Assembly (NCBI RefSeq): GCF_000427825.1
Contig: NZ_ATYT01000003.1
Coordinates: 636,157-700,156, forward strand
Origin: Thermocrispum municipale DSM 44069
GTDB taxonomy: Bacteria; Actinomycetota; Actinomycetes; Mycobacteriales; Pseudonocardiaceae
Direction of reading: 5' to 3'
DNA: 64,000 nucleotides
This document shows, piece by piece, positions 8,578 through 16,438 of the stretch (position 1 is its first letter; each line of letters starts with the position of its first letter). A program made the position numbers and the translations under genes. Under the pieces are notes generated by a model, which did no database searches, had not been told where the DNA came from, and saw nothing but the letters and a program-made list of their open reading frames with translations.

Positions 8578-9584
8578 CGTGCGGACTCCAATCGGACGCG
8601 CAGGCGGGGATCGACCAGCATGCAGAGCAGGTCGACGACGAGGTTGACCACCACGACGAGCAACGCGGCGCACAGCGTCACGCCTTGAATCACGGGCATG
8701 TCCTGGTCGTGGATGGCCTCCACCATGAGGCTGCCGATGCCCGGCAGGTTGAACACGCGCTCGACCAGGATCAACCCGGTGAACAAGCTGACCACGATCG
8801 TGCCGGACAGCGTGATCAGCTGGACGCCTGCGTTCCGCAGCACGACGTTGCGCAGCGTCCACCAGCGTCCAAGACCCCTGGCGCGGGCGAACAACGCCTG
8901 GTCCTCGGCGAGGATCTGCCCGATCCGGACCCGGCTGATCCTGGTGGTGATGGCCAGCACGGCGATGGCCATGGTGGTCGCGGGCAGGACGAGGTGGGCG
9001 ATGGTGTCGAGACCACCGTCGCCGATCCCCAGCGCCGGGAACCAGCCGAGCTCGACACCGAAGAACCACGCGAACACCGTGCCGACCACGAACGCCGGAG
9101 TGCTCGCCCCGAGCGTCGTCATGCCCAGCGCGAACCGGTCGATCCGGGACCCCGCCCGGTAGGCCGTGACGATGCCGATCGCCACACCGGCAACCAGGGC
9201 GATGACCCAGGTGAACAGCAGCAGCGGTACCGTGACCTGAGCCGCCTCGCCGAGCAGGGCGGCCACCGGCCTGCGCTGGATCACCGACTCACCGAGCTCG
9301 CCGTGCAGCAGCTGGCCGAGATACGTCCAGTACTGCTCGAGCAGCGGCCGGTCGAAGCCGTAGATCTGCCGGATGTTCGCCAGTTGTTCCTCGGTCGCCA
9401 GCTTGCCCGCGATGGCGTACTCCGGCCCGCCGGGTGCGGCATGGACGAACAGGAACACCACGAAGCTCACCACGAGCATGACCACGATCGCCGCGGATAT
9501 CCGCAGCAGCACGTAGCGCAGCAAACCTGGTGGGATGCCGCCTGGGCGTTTGCGGGTGGCTGCCGGGGCTTGCGTAGTGGTCAT
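8574..9584 (-). CDS. ABC importer permease, DppB/GsiC type
   Basis: A 336-residue permease starting at ATG 9584, which overlaps the stop of the solute-binding protein gene (ATGA). It has the DppB-family N-terminal membrane segment, then PGGPEYAIAGK and IRQIYGFDRPLLEQYW, and the EAA-type loop ARGLGRWWTLRNVVLRNAG near residue 220. It forms the channel together with the DppC-type protein. Confidence 0.93.
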   Translation of the reverse strand: MTTTQAPAATRKRPGGIPPGLLRYVLLRISAAIVVMLVVSFVVFLFVHAAPGGPEYAIAGKLATEEQLANIRQIYGFDRPLLEQYWTYLGQLLHGELGESVIQRRPVAALLGEAAQVTVPLLLFTWVIALVAGVAIGIVTAYRAGSRIDRFALGMTTLGASTPAFVVGTVFAWFFGVELGWFPALGIGDGGLDTIAHLVLPATTMAIAVLAITTRISRVRIGQILAEDQALFARARGLGRWWTLRNVVLRNAGVQLITLSGTIVVSLFTGLILVERVFNLPGIGSLMVEAIHDQDMPVIQGVTLCAALLVVVVNLVVDLLCMLVDPRLRVRLESAR

Positions 9585-11173
9585 CGGTTCACCCCCACCA
9601 GCAGGTCCCAACGCTGCATCCACCAGTAGTTGGTGAATCCGTCGATCGTCATCGGCTTCTTCAGGCCGAACGTCATGTCGGGAATCGCCAACGGCAGCGA
9701 CACGCCGGCGGAGTGGTAAGCCTCCAGCCCCGACAGCAGCGCTTGCCCCCGCTTCGCCTCGCCGACCGGGATGGCGTGGCTGCGGGCCAGCGCCTCGTCG
9801 GCCGCCGGGGTGTTCTGGCGCGTCAGGTTGAGGTGCGACTTCGCCGGGACGAAGTAGTCCATCGGCATGACCGGGTCGGGGGCGTTGCTGGAGAACTGGA
9901 ACAGCAGGACGCCTTCGTGCTTGCCGCGCAGGATGACCTCGACGTAGTCGTCACCCTTCTGCTCGAGCCGGACGTCGATTCCTACCCGCTTGAGGTCCTG
10001 CGCCAGCGCCTGCGCGACGAGGCTGGCGTCCGCGTCGGTGGACTCGACCGGGAGCGTCACGCTGAACCCGTTCGGTTTCCCGGCCTTACGCAGCAGCCGT
10101 TTCGCCAGGTCGGGATCGAACGCGTTGTCCTTGTCGAACTTGCCGAGGGTGTTCTCGACCGCATGCGGGCTCGCGACGCGTTCGAGCGTGGACGCCGACA
10201 CCAGGGTGCGGGCCACCTGCCCGTTGCCGGCCAGCGCGGAGTCGACCACGCCTTGCCGGTTGATGGCGTGCCGGACCGCGGCGCGCACGTCCGGATCGTC
10301 GAACGGCGGCTTCGTCACGTCCATCATCAGCATGATCAGTGACGTGCCGTCGATCGTGGTGAACGTGAAGTCCTCGACGGTCCGCACCGCTTTGATCTGG
10401 CCGGTGGGGATTTCGAAGATCGCGTTGGCTTCGCCGGAGTGCAGCGCCAGCAACCGTGCCGAGTCGTCCGACACGATGGTGAAGGTGATCGACGCGAACG
10501 GTGCCTGGTCGCCCCAGTAGTCCGGGTTGCGCCCGATCGTCATCGTCTTGTTGGGCTCGAACTTGACCAGCTGGTACGGGCCGCTGCCCAGCTGCCCCAC
10601 ATCCGGGGTGCCCACTTTGTCCCCGTGCTTGTCGTAGAACGCTTTGCTGACGATGCCGGTACGGGCGACGGTGTAGAGGAACAGTGAATGCGGTTGGGCG
10701 AGCTCGACGGTGAGGGTCTTGCCCGAGACGTCAATCGACTTGATGGCTTTCATGACGATGTGCGTGGTGCTCATGTGGTCGTCGCGCATCGCCTGCTGGA
10801 AGGTGAACTTCACGTCCTCGGCCGTCAGCTCACTCCCGTCGCTGAATCGCACGTCGTCGCGCAGTTCGAACACGAACTTGGTGGGCGAGACCTGATCGAA
10901 CGACGCGGCCACGTTCGGCTGGAAGCCGTCCCCGTCGTAGCGGATCAAGGGTTCGTTGACCAGCAGCAGCACACCTTGCGTGGTCACCCCGCCTTGCCAC
11001 TGGTCGAACACCGGCTGCATCGCCTCGACCAGAACATGCAGCTCGTCGGGCTGACCGGAAGAGCCCGCGCCGCTGGACACCCCGCAGGCGGCCAAGCCGG
11101 TGAAGACGGTCAGCGCGGCGAGGGCCGCGGATAATCGTCGGCGCACGCGCCGTAAGCTCCCGTGCGGTTTCAT
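9581..11173 (-). CDS. ABC importer solute-binding lipoprotein (SBP_bac_5 family)
   Basis: A 530-residue extracytoplasmic binding protein. The N-terminus is a basic stretch, a hydrophobic core and the lipobox TGLAAC (Cys about 29), so it is a lipid-anchored, exported protein. The mature part has the family-5 layout: FELRDDVRFSDGSELTAEDVKFT near residue 110, and a C-terminal region ending in NYWWMQRWDLLVGVNR. The family binds peptides, glutathione, nickel or opines. The ATG at 11173 follows GAGGAGA. It is the first transporter gene after gamma-glutamyltransferase. Confidence 0.93.
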   Translation of the reverse strand: MKPHGSLRRVRRRLSAALAALTVFTGLAACGVSSGAGSSGQPDELHVLVEAMQPVFDQWQGGVTTQGVLLLVNEPLIRYDGDGFQPNVAASFDQVSPTKFVFELRDDVRFSDGSELTAEDVKFTFQQAMRDDHMSTTHIVMKAIKSIDVSGKTLTVELAQPHSLFLYTVARTGIVSKAFYDKHGDKVGTPDVGQLGSGPYQLVKFEPNKTMTIGRNPDYWGDQAPFASITFTIVSDDSARLLALHSGEANAIFEIPTGQIKAVRTVEDFTFTTIDGTSLIMLMMDVTKPPFDDPDVRAAVRHAINRQGVVDSALAGNGQVARTLVSASTLERVASPHAVENTLGKFDKDNAFDPDLAKRLLRKAGKPNGFSVTLPVESTDADASLVAQALAQDLKRVGIDVRLEQKGDDYVEVILRGKHEGVLLFQFSSNAPDPVMPMDYFVPAKSHLNLTRQNTPAADEALARSHAIPVGEAKRGQALLSGLEAYHSAGVSLPLAIPDMTFGLKKPMTIDGFTNYWWMQRWDLLVGVNR

Positions 11174-11262
11174 GGTGTTGTCTCCTCGTGCCGGGTGAGC
11201 GGTGAACTTCGTCAGACGTGCGGTACGAGCTGGGGCTTTCGACGCCGGGTGAGCCGGTGGGG

Positions 11263-13065
11263 CTATCGCCCCACCGCGTATCCCTGTGCGCCACGCGGGT
11301 TGGCGCCCGCGCGCATCTGGCCGGTGACCGGGTCCCGGTCGACGGCGGACAGCCTGCCGAGGTTGCCGGGGTTGGACACGGTGACGGCGTGTCCCCGGCG
11401 GCGCAGGCCTTCGATGACGTCCGCGCCGAGGGCCGCCTCCACGACCAGGCCGCCCGGGGTCCATTCCCGGGGCCAGAAAGACTGCGCGACGGCGGTGGTG
11501 TGGAACATCGGTGACTCGATCGCCTGCTGCGGGTTGTAGCCGCCGACCAACGTGCGCAGCAGATACAGCAGTTGCCACTGGTCCTGCTGGTCCCCGCCGG
11601 GCGAGCCGATTGCCGACACCGCGACGGAGCCGCGTTCCAGGATCGTCGGGGTCAGCGTCGTCCTGGGCAGGCGGCCGGGGCGAAGCGCGGACGGGCTCGC
11701 CGGGTCGAGCCAGGTCATCTGCAGGCGGGTGCCCAGGCAGAAGCCGAGTTCGTCGATCGCGGGATTGGACTGCAGCCAACCGCCGGACGGGGTCGCGGAC
11801 ACGACATTGCCGTGCCGGTCGATCACATCGATGTGGACGGTGTCGCCGCGGGTTTCCCCGGTCGGGCGCACGGTCGGTTCGCCAATTCCGTAAGCGTTGG
11901 ACACCGCGGCGTCCACCTCTGCTTTGGTGCGCAGCGGCGGGAAATACGGGGGCGTGCCGGGAATCGTGCCCGGCCGCCATTCCGCCGACGCACGAGAAGT
12001 GATCAGTGCGGCACGCTGTTTGGCGTACTCCGGCGAGAGCAGGGTGCGCAGGACTTCGTGGTCGTCGCGAGCGTCGCCGTAGTAGGCGTCGCGGTCGGCC
12101 ATCGCGAGTTTGAGGGCCTCGGCGATGGTGTGCACGCCGCGCTCGGTCGACGGATCGAGGTCGGCGTCGTCGAAGTGGTCGAGGATGGCCAGCGTCTGGA
12201 GCAAAACCGGACCTTGCGACCAGAACCCCGCCTTGACCACCGTGGTGTCCCGGAACGTCAGCCGTACCGGGTCCTCCAGCCGCACGGTGAACTCGGCGAA
12301 GTCGTCGACCGACAACACGCCGGCGTAGTCGTTTCCATCGGCATGCCGGTGCCGGGTCTGGGCCGCTCGCGCGGCGGCGGTGGCGACGAATCCGGTCTTC
12401 CATTCGCGCAGCGCGGCATCGATGCGAGCTTCCCGTGTCGCCCCGGCGTCGGCGGCTGCAATGAGGCGGCGCAACGTACGGGCGTACTGCGGGTTCTTGT
12501 GCAGCATCCCCGCAGCGGGCGCCTGACCGTCGACCAGCCATAGCTTGGCGGATTCCGGCCAGTGGTCGCGGAAGAGACCGGCGACAGAGGCGATGGTGCC
12601 GGCCGCGTTCGGCAGCAGCGGATGCCCCACCTCGGCGTAGTGCAGGACGTACGACAGGACGTCCCGCAACTCCCACGTGCCGAACTCGCGCAAGATCACC
12701 AGCCAGGCCTCCACGGCGCCAGGCACGGCACTGGCGAGCGCTCCGGAGCCTGGGACGAATTCCAGCCCGAGCGACCGGTAGTGCGCGATGTCAGCGCCCT
12801 GCGGCGCGGGACCTTGCCCGTTGACCACCATGGTGTCCTCGCCCGCGGGAGTGACCAGGGCGACGAGGTCTCCGCCGGGCCCATTCAGATGCGGTTCCAC
12901 GACGTGCGTCACGAATCCAGCGGCAACGACGGCGTCGAACGCATTCCCGCCGCGCTCCAGCACGCTTTGCGCCACGGCGGAAGCGACCCAGTTGGTCGAC
13001 GCGGCCATCCCGAACGAGCCGGTCAGGGCGGGACGGCTCAAGTGGTCAGGTGGAGCAGTGAACAT
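11263..13065 (-). CDS. Gamma-glutamyltransferase family Ntn-hydrolase
   Basis: A 600-residue protein of the gamma-glutamyltranspeptidase/acylase family. The large-subunit N-terminal region contains AVAQSVLERGGNAFDAVVAA and GPGGDLVALV. Autocleavage would occur before the Thr in GDTVHIDVIDRHGNVVSATPSGG, which starts the small subunit. A later SAIGSPGGDQQ motif completes the oxyanion/substrate loop. No secretion signal is evident from the ATG at 13065, so it may act in the cytoplasm. Lying 89 bp upstream of a peptide/glutathione-type importer, it suggests uptake followed by release of glutamate from gamma-glutamyl compounds. A cephalosporin-acylase-like activity is an alternative. Confidence 0.9.
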   Translation of the reverse strand: MFTAPPDHLSRPALTGSFGMAASTNWVASAVAQSVLERGGNAFDAVVAAGFVTHVVEPHLNGPGGDLVALVTPAGEDTMVVNGQGPAPQGADIAHYRSLGLEFVPGSGALASAVPGAVEAWLVILREFGTWELRDVLSYVLHYAEVGHPLLPNAAGTIASVAGLFRDHWPESAKLWLVDGQAPAAGMLHKNPQYARTLRRLIAAADAGATREARIDAALREWKTGFVATAAARAAQTRHRHADGNDYAGVLSVDDFAEFTVRLEDPVRLTFRDTTVVKAGFWSQGPVLLQTLAILDHFDDADLDPSTERGVHTIAEALKLAMADRDAYYGDARDDHEVLRTLLSPEYAKQRAALITSRASAEWRPGTIPGTPPYFPPLRTKAEVDAAVSNAYGIGEPTVRPTGETRGDTVHIDVIDRHGNVVSATPSGGWLQSNPAIDELGFCLGTRLQMTWLDPASPSALRPGRLPRTTLTPTILERGSVAVSAIGSPGGDQQDQWQLLYLLRTLVGGYNPQQAIESPMFHTTAVAQSFWPREWTPGGLVVEAALGADVIEGLRRRGHAVTVSNPGNLGRLSAVDRDPVTGQMRAGANPRGAQGYAVGR

Positions 13066-13092
13066 GGCGGAAGTATGCAGTCTTCTGGAGTT

Positions 13093-13103
13093 GGATGCAA
13101 TCC
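13093..13103. promoter_or_regulatory. Candidate operator GGATGCAATCC upstream of the gamma-glutamyltransferase operon
   Basis: GGATGCAATCC (an imperfect GGAT/ATCC inverted repeat) lies about 28 bp upstream of the transferase ATG. It has the same GGATGCAW core as the sites before the GntR gene, the hydrolase and the CoA-transferase. Either GntR protein of the window could bind it. Confidence 0.35.
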
Positions 13104-13200
13104 CGAAATGATAGGATCCTCGAGTTGTAACGGTGCCGAAATCGCTGCCGCCTGTGGCTACCGTCGTCGGTGGCGCGGACCGGAGCCGGGCCGGCGGGAC

Positions 13201-13418
13201 GTGACGATCATCGTGCAAACGGCCGGCGCCAACCAGCTCGCCCTGATCGCCTGGGGACTTGCTGGAGTACCACCAATAACGATGGGAATCGGTCCGGTAC
13301 CGGCGACGGCAGACGCCATGCGGCGAGCGGGGTTGCGGCTCGTCGACGACGCGCGAGGGCCGTTGCCCACGCCGATGCCTTCGCGATCAATGTGCTGCGT
13401 CAGGATGAACCGGACTGA
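13201..13418 (+). pseudogene. C-terminal remnant of a thiolase (acetyl-CoA acyltransferase)
   Basis: The plus strand encodes ITMGIGPVPATADAMRRAGL, which fits the thiolase C-domain pattern (MGIGPVPAT..AL.RAGL). A frame change follows and ADAFAINVL, a worn form of the NEAFAxxVL catalytic-histidine-loop region, before a stop. The N-terminal two thirds with the nucleophilic Cys are missing and there is no start. It is a leftover of a beta-ketothiolase of the type used in beta-ketoadipate or fatty-acid degradation. Confidence 0.6.
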
Positions 13419-13536
13419 CGTTGCTGCCAGCGGTCCGCAGCTCCTCGCGGTGGCAAGCGCCCGCGTGGCGCCCGGCTCAACGGATCGAGGGCGGGCAGAT
13501 GGTGGGTGTCGTGGAGGCGAACAATGGGCAGGAGGG

Positions 13537-14214
13537 TCAGCTGCCCTCGTCTTGCTGGGCATTTCGTACCGTGCCGGCCTCGTCGAGGTGCTGGACCATG
13601 ACACGTTCGGCCTTGACGGCGTCGCGTTTCGTGAGGGCCTCCACCAGCGCGCCGTGGTGTTCGAGGAAACGTTTCGCGTTCGACGGTTCGTGCCACAGCG
13701 ATGTTCTCAGCGGCACCGGATGGTTGCGCCACACCGTGTCGAGGTGGTCGGCGAGCAATGCAGGCCCACCCGCACGCGCGATGAGGTCGTGGAATCGTCT
13801 GCTGTCCTCAGCAAGATTCTCGACACGACCCGCCTCGAAGTCGCGCAACATCTGCTCGTGCAACTCGCGCAGGGTCGCCAGTTCGTCATCCGTGATCCGC
13901 TCGGCGGCCAACCGCGCGCAAAGTCCCTCGATAGCGCCGCGCAGGAGGTAGAGCTCGAGCACCGCCTCCCTGCTCAGTTCGGACACGGTCGCACCGCGAT
14001 GAGATCGATATGAGATCAGCCCTTCGCTTTCCAGCCGACGCAATGCCTCGCGTACGGGAGTGATCGAGACGCCAAGCCTTCGGGCGATCTCGTCTTGAGG
14101 TACTGGGGCGCCGGCCGACAACTTGCCGCTGATGATCTCCTCGCGTAGCACCTGGTGCACGTAGTCAGCTTTGCTACCCGGTGGACGTGGCCGTGTCGGC
14201 CTCGCTGAGACCAC
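13537..14214 (-). CDS. GntR family transcriptional regulator, FCD subfamily
   Basis: A 225-residue regulator with a winged helix at about residues 14-80 (QDEIARRLGVSITPVREALRRLESEG) and an FCD domain from about 88 (LRGAIEGLCARLA, then RRFHDLIARA and VMVQHLDEA). The GTG start at 14214 follows GGAGGGAG. It is divergent from the CoA-transferase/lyase/TRAP operon, and a near-perfect 26-bp palindrome lies between them, so it is the likely regulator of that operon and of itself. Confidence 0.92.
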   Translation of the reverse strand: MVSARPTRPRPPGSKADYVHQVLREEIISGKLSAGAPVPQDEIARRLGVSITPVREALRRLESEGLISYRSHRGATVSELSREAVLELYLLRGAIEGLCARLAAERITDDELATLRELHEQMLRDFEAGRVENLAEDSRRFHDLIARAGGPALLADHLDTVWRNHPVPLRTSLWHEPSNAKRFLEHHGALVEALTKRDAVKAERVMVQHLDEAGTVRNAQQDEGS

Positions 14215-14310
14215 GCGAGCTCCCTCCAGACATCAGCGGACGTCCCTCACAGTAGCCGAGCGTCACTGCGGGTCAGCCGGAATGGCCGCCCTGACGGAGA
14301 AAACAAGGCC

Positions 14311-14345
14311 TTGACCGCAAGGATGCATTTTATAAGATGCATCCT
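14311..14345 (+). promoter_or_regulatory. Promoter with a 26-bp palindromic operator
   Basis: A TTGACC -35 box (14311-14316) and a TAAGAT -10 box (14333-14338), 16 bp apart, would place transcription start at about 14346. A palindrome at 14320-14345 covers the -10 box: the left arm begins AGGATGCATTTT and the right arm ends AGATGCATCCT, and only one symmetric position pair fails to match. A bound dimer there would block polymerase. This is the best copy of the GGATGCA motif in the window and fits the divergent GntR gene. Confidence 0.65.
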
Positions 14346-15533
14346 GTGAATCCACTCTCCGGAATCAAGGTCGTGGACGTCTCGACGCTGTTCGCGGGCC
14401 CGACGGCAGCCATGCTCATGGGCGACTTCGGTGCCGACGTGATCAAGGTCGAACACCCGCGACGCGGCGACCCGTCCCGCGGGCACGGATACGCCAAGGA
14501 TGGTGTTGGCCTGTGGTGGAAGGTCCTGTCCCGCAACAAGCGCACGACAGCGATCGACCTGTCCGCCCCGGAAGGTCAACAGTTGCTCAAGCGCATCCTC
14601 GCCGATGCCGACGTACTGATCGAGAACTTCCGTCCCGGCACCCTCGAGCGCTGGAACCTCTCTCCCGCGCAGCTGCACGAGGTCAATCCCCGGTTGGTGA
14701 TCGCCCGCTTCACCGGATTCGGACAGGTCGGTCCCAAGTCGAATGAACCTGGTTTCGGCACCCTGGCCGAGGCGATGAGCGGCTTCGCGGCAATGACCGG
14801 CGAGCCCGACGGCCCACCGACCCTGCCACCGTTCGCGCTTGCCGACGGAGTCGCCGGGCTTGCCGGGGCCTACACCATCATGGTCGCGCTGCAAGGCAGG
14901 CAGAAGTCCGGCAAGGGTCAGGTGCTGGACCTGGCGATCATCGAGCCGATCCTGACGGTGCTCGGCCCCCAGATCACGGCGTACCGCGCGCTCGGCGTGG
15001 TTCCGGAACGCACGGGCAATCGGTCGTTGAACAACTCGCCGCGCAACATCTACCGCACCCGCGACGGGCGGTGGCTCGCCGTCTCGACCAGTGCGCAGTC
15101 CATCGCTGAACGGGTGATCCGGCTTGTCGGCAGACCGGACTTGGTCGACGAACCGTGGTTCTCCTCCGGCCGCGCCCGCGCCCAGCACGCTGACGAGCTC
15201 GACGCAGCGGTCGGCAGCTGGATCGCCGAGCGAGACGCGGACGAAGTCATCGCTGCATTCCGGGAAGCGCAGGCTGCCGTCGCCCCGGTGTACGACGTCG
15301 CGGACATCGTCGCCGACCCACAGTTCCAGGCGCTCGGCACGATCGTCGACGTTCCAGACCCCGAGCTCGGCACTGTGTCCATGCAGAACGTGCTGGCACG
15401 CCTGTCGGATACACCCGGCGAGATCCGGTGGGCCGGCCCTCGCTTCGGTGAGCACACCTCGGAAATCCTCGCTGAAGCGGGCGTTCCGACCGACGACATT
15501 GCGGCACTACGCGAACGTGGAGTGATTGCCTGA
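14337..15533 (+). CDS. Class III (CaiB/BaiF) CoA-transferase
   Basis: A 398-residue family III CoA-transferase, which moves CoA between acids through an aspartyl-CoA intermediate. Typical features are PLSGIKVVDVSTLFAGP at the N-terminus, GADVIKVEHPRRGDPSR, and the RNKRTTAIDLSAPEGQ block, followed by VLIENFRPGTLERW. The ATG at 14337 lies inside the operator and has no ribosome site. An in-frame GTG at 14346 coincides with the predicted transcription start, so a leaderless message starting there is likely; the protein would then begin directly with NPLSG. It overlaps the lyase gene by one base. Together with a CitE-like lyase it could activate and cleave a malate- or citramalate-type acid. Confidence 0.92.
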   Translation: MHPVNPLSGIKVVDVSTLFAGPTAAMLMGDFGADVIKVEHPRRGDPSRGHGYAKDGVGLWWKVLSRNKRTTAIDLSAPEGQQLLKRILADADVLIENFRPGTLERWNLSPAQLHEVNPRLVIARFTGFGQVGPKSNEPGFGTLAEAMSGFAAMTGEPDGPPTLPPFALADGVAGLAGAYTIMVALQGRQKSGKGQVLDLAIIEPILTVLGPQITAYRALGVVPERTGNRSLNNSPRNIYRTRDGRWLAVSTSAQSIAERVIRLVGRPDLVDEPWFSSGRARAQHADELDAAVGSWIAERDADEVIAAFREAQAAVAPVYDVADIVADPQFQALGTIVDVPDPELGTVSMQNVLARLSDTPGEIRWAGPRFGEHTSEILAEAGVPTDDIAALRERGVIA

Positions 15534-16396
15534 TGCCGACGTCCGTGCCGGTCACCTCGCTGTACGTACCTGCCAGCAGGCCCGAGATGCTGCCCAAAGC
15601 GCTGAACAGCGGCGCCGACGTCGTCCTCGTCGACTTGGAGGACGCGGTCCTGGCAGGGCAGAAAGAAGCAGCCCGAGCCAACGCCCTCGCGCTGCTCGAC
15701 GAACTCCCCGACGAACCCGCCGTGCAGATTCGTGTCAATCATCCTCGCGGGGATTACGGGATTCGCGATCTGCTCGCACTCGGCCGGCATCCGGTGTTCC
15801 GGCAGGGGCGTGTCGGATTGCGTATCCCTAAAGTCACTGCTCCGGACGACGTCGACGTGGCGTTGCGACTCCTCGGAATCGACGACGTCGAGTCGGCTCC
15901 ACCGGTGCACTGCCTGCTCGAATCCGCGGCGGGTGTGGAGAACGCGAACGCCATCGCCCGCCATCCTGCCGTCGTCGGTCTCGCGCTGGGCGAAGCCGAT
16001 CTGGCGGCCGAGCTGTCCCTCGAAGGTGAGGAGGCGTACACGTGGATCCGTAGCCGGATCGTCGTCGCAGCGGCTGCGGCAGGCCTGCCGGCCCCCGCTA
16101 TGGCGGTTTACACCGACCTCGACGACCTTGCCGGGCTCGCGAGGTCCTGTGCCCGCGGAAAAGCCCTCGGCATGTTCGGGCGCAGCGCGCTGCATCCCAA
16201 ACAGCTTTCCACGATCAAATCGGCATTCGCCCCGACCGACGACGAGATTCGTCGGGCTCGCGAGGTCGTCGCAGCAGCGGCGGCCGGAGAGGCAGACGGC
16301 ACCGGAGCTCTCGCACTCCCGGACGGTCGGTTCATCGACGCGCCGATCATCGAGTCCGCCCGTCGCACCCTTCAGCTGGCAGAACAGCTCAGCTGA
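15533..16396 (+). CDS. HpcH/HpaI aldolase/CitE family lyase
   Basis: A 287-residue TIM-barrel lyase of the CitE/malyl-CoA lyase group. Visible features are SLYVPASRPEMLPKAL, the metal-site VDLEDAV, an IRVN strand with the substrate Arg, a LLESAAGVENA glutamate strand, and LGEADLAAEL, followed by GMFGRSALHPKQL. These enzymes cleave citramalyl-, malyl- or citryl-CoA. Its start overlaps the CoA-transferase stop (TGATG). The pairing suggests CoA activation then C-C cleavage to acetyl-CoA plus pyruvate or glyoxylate. No hydratase is nearby, which argues against the full itaconate route and for a hydroxy-acid substrate; that part is inference. Confidence 0.9.
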   Translation: MPTSVPVTSLYVPASRPEMLPKALNSGADVVLVDLEDAVLAGQKEAARANALALLDELPDEPAVQIRVNHPRGDYGIRDLLALGRHPVFRQGRVGLRIPKVTAPDDVDVALRLLGIDDVESAPPVHCLLESAAGVENANAIARHPAVVGLALGEADLAAELSLEGEEAYTWIRSRIVVAAAAAGLPAPAMAVYTDLDDLAGLARSCARGKALGMFGRSALHPKQLSTIKSAFAPTDDEIRRAREVVAAAAAGEADGTGALALPDGRFIDAPIIESARRTLQLAEQLS

Positions 16397-16438
16397 TGCG
16401 TTCTTCCGTTCCTGTTCCTACAACGAAGTGGATCCCTC

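Noticed and set aside
12562-14013. 483-codon plus-strand open frame across gamma-glutamyltransferase and GntR
   Set aside because: It is antisense to two confident genes at both ends. Only the short middle part (13201-13418) is meaningful, as a thiolase remnant.
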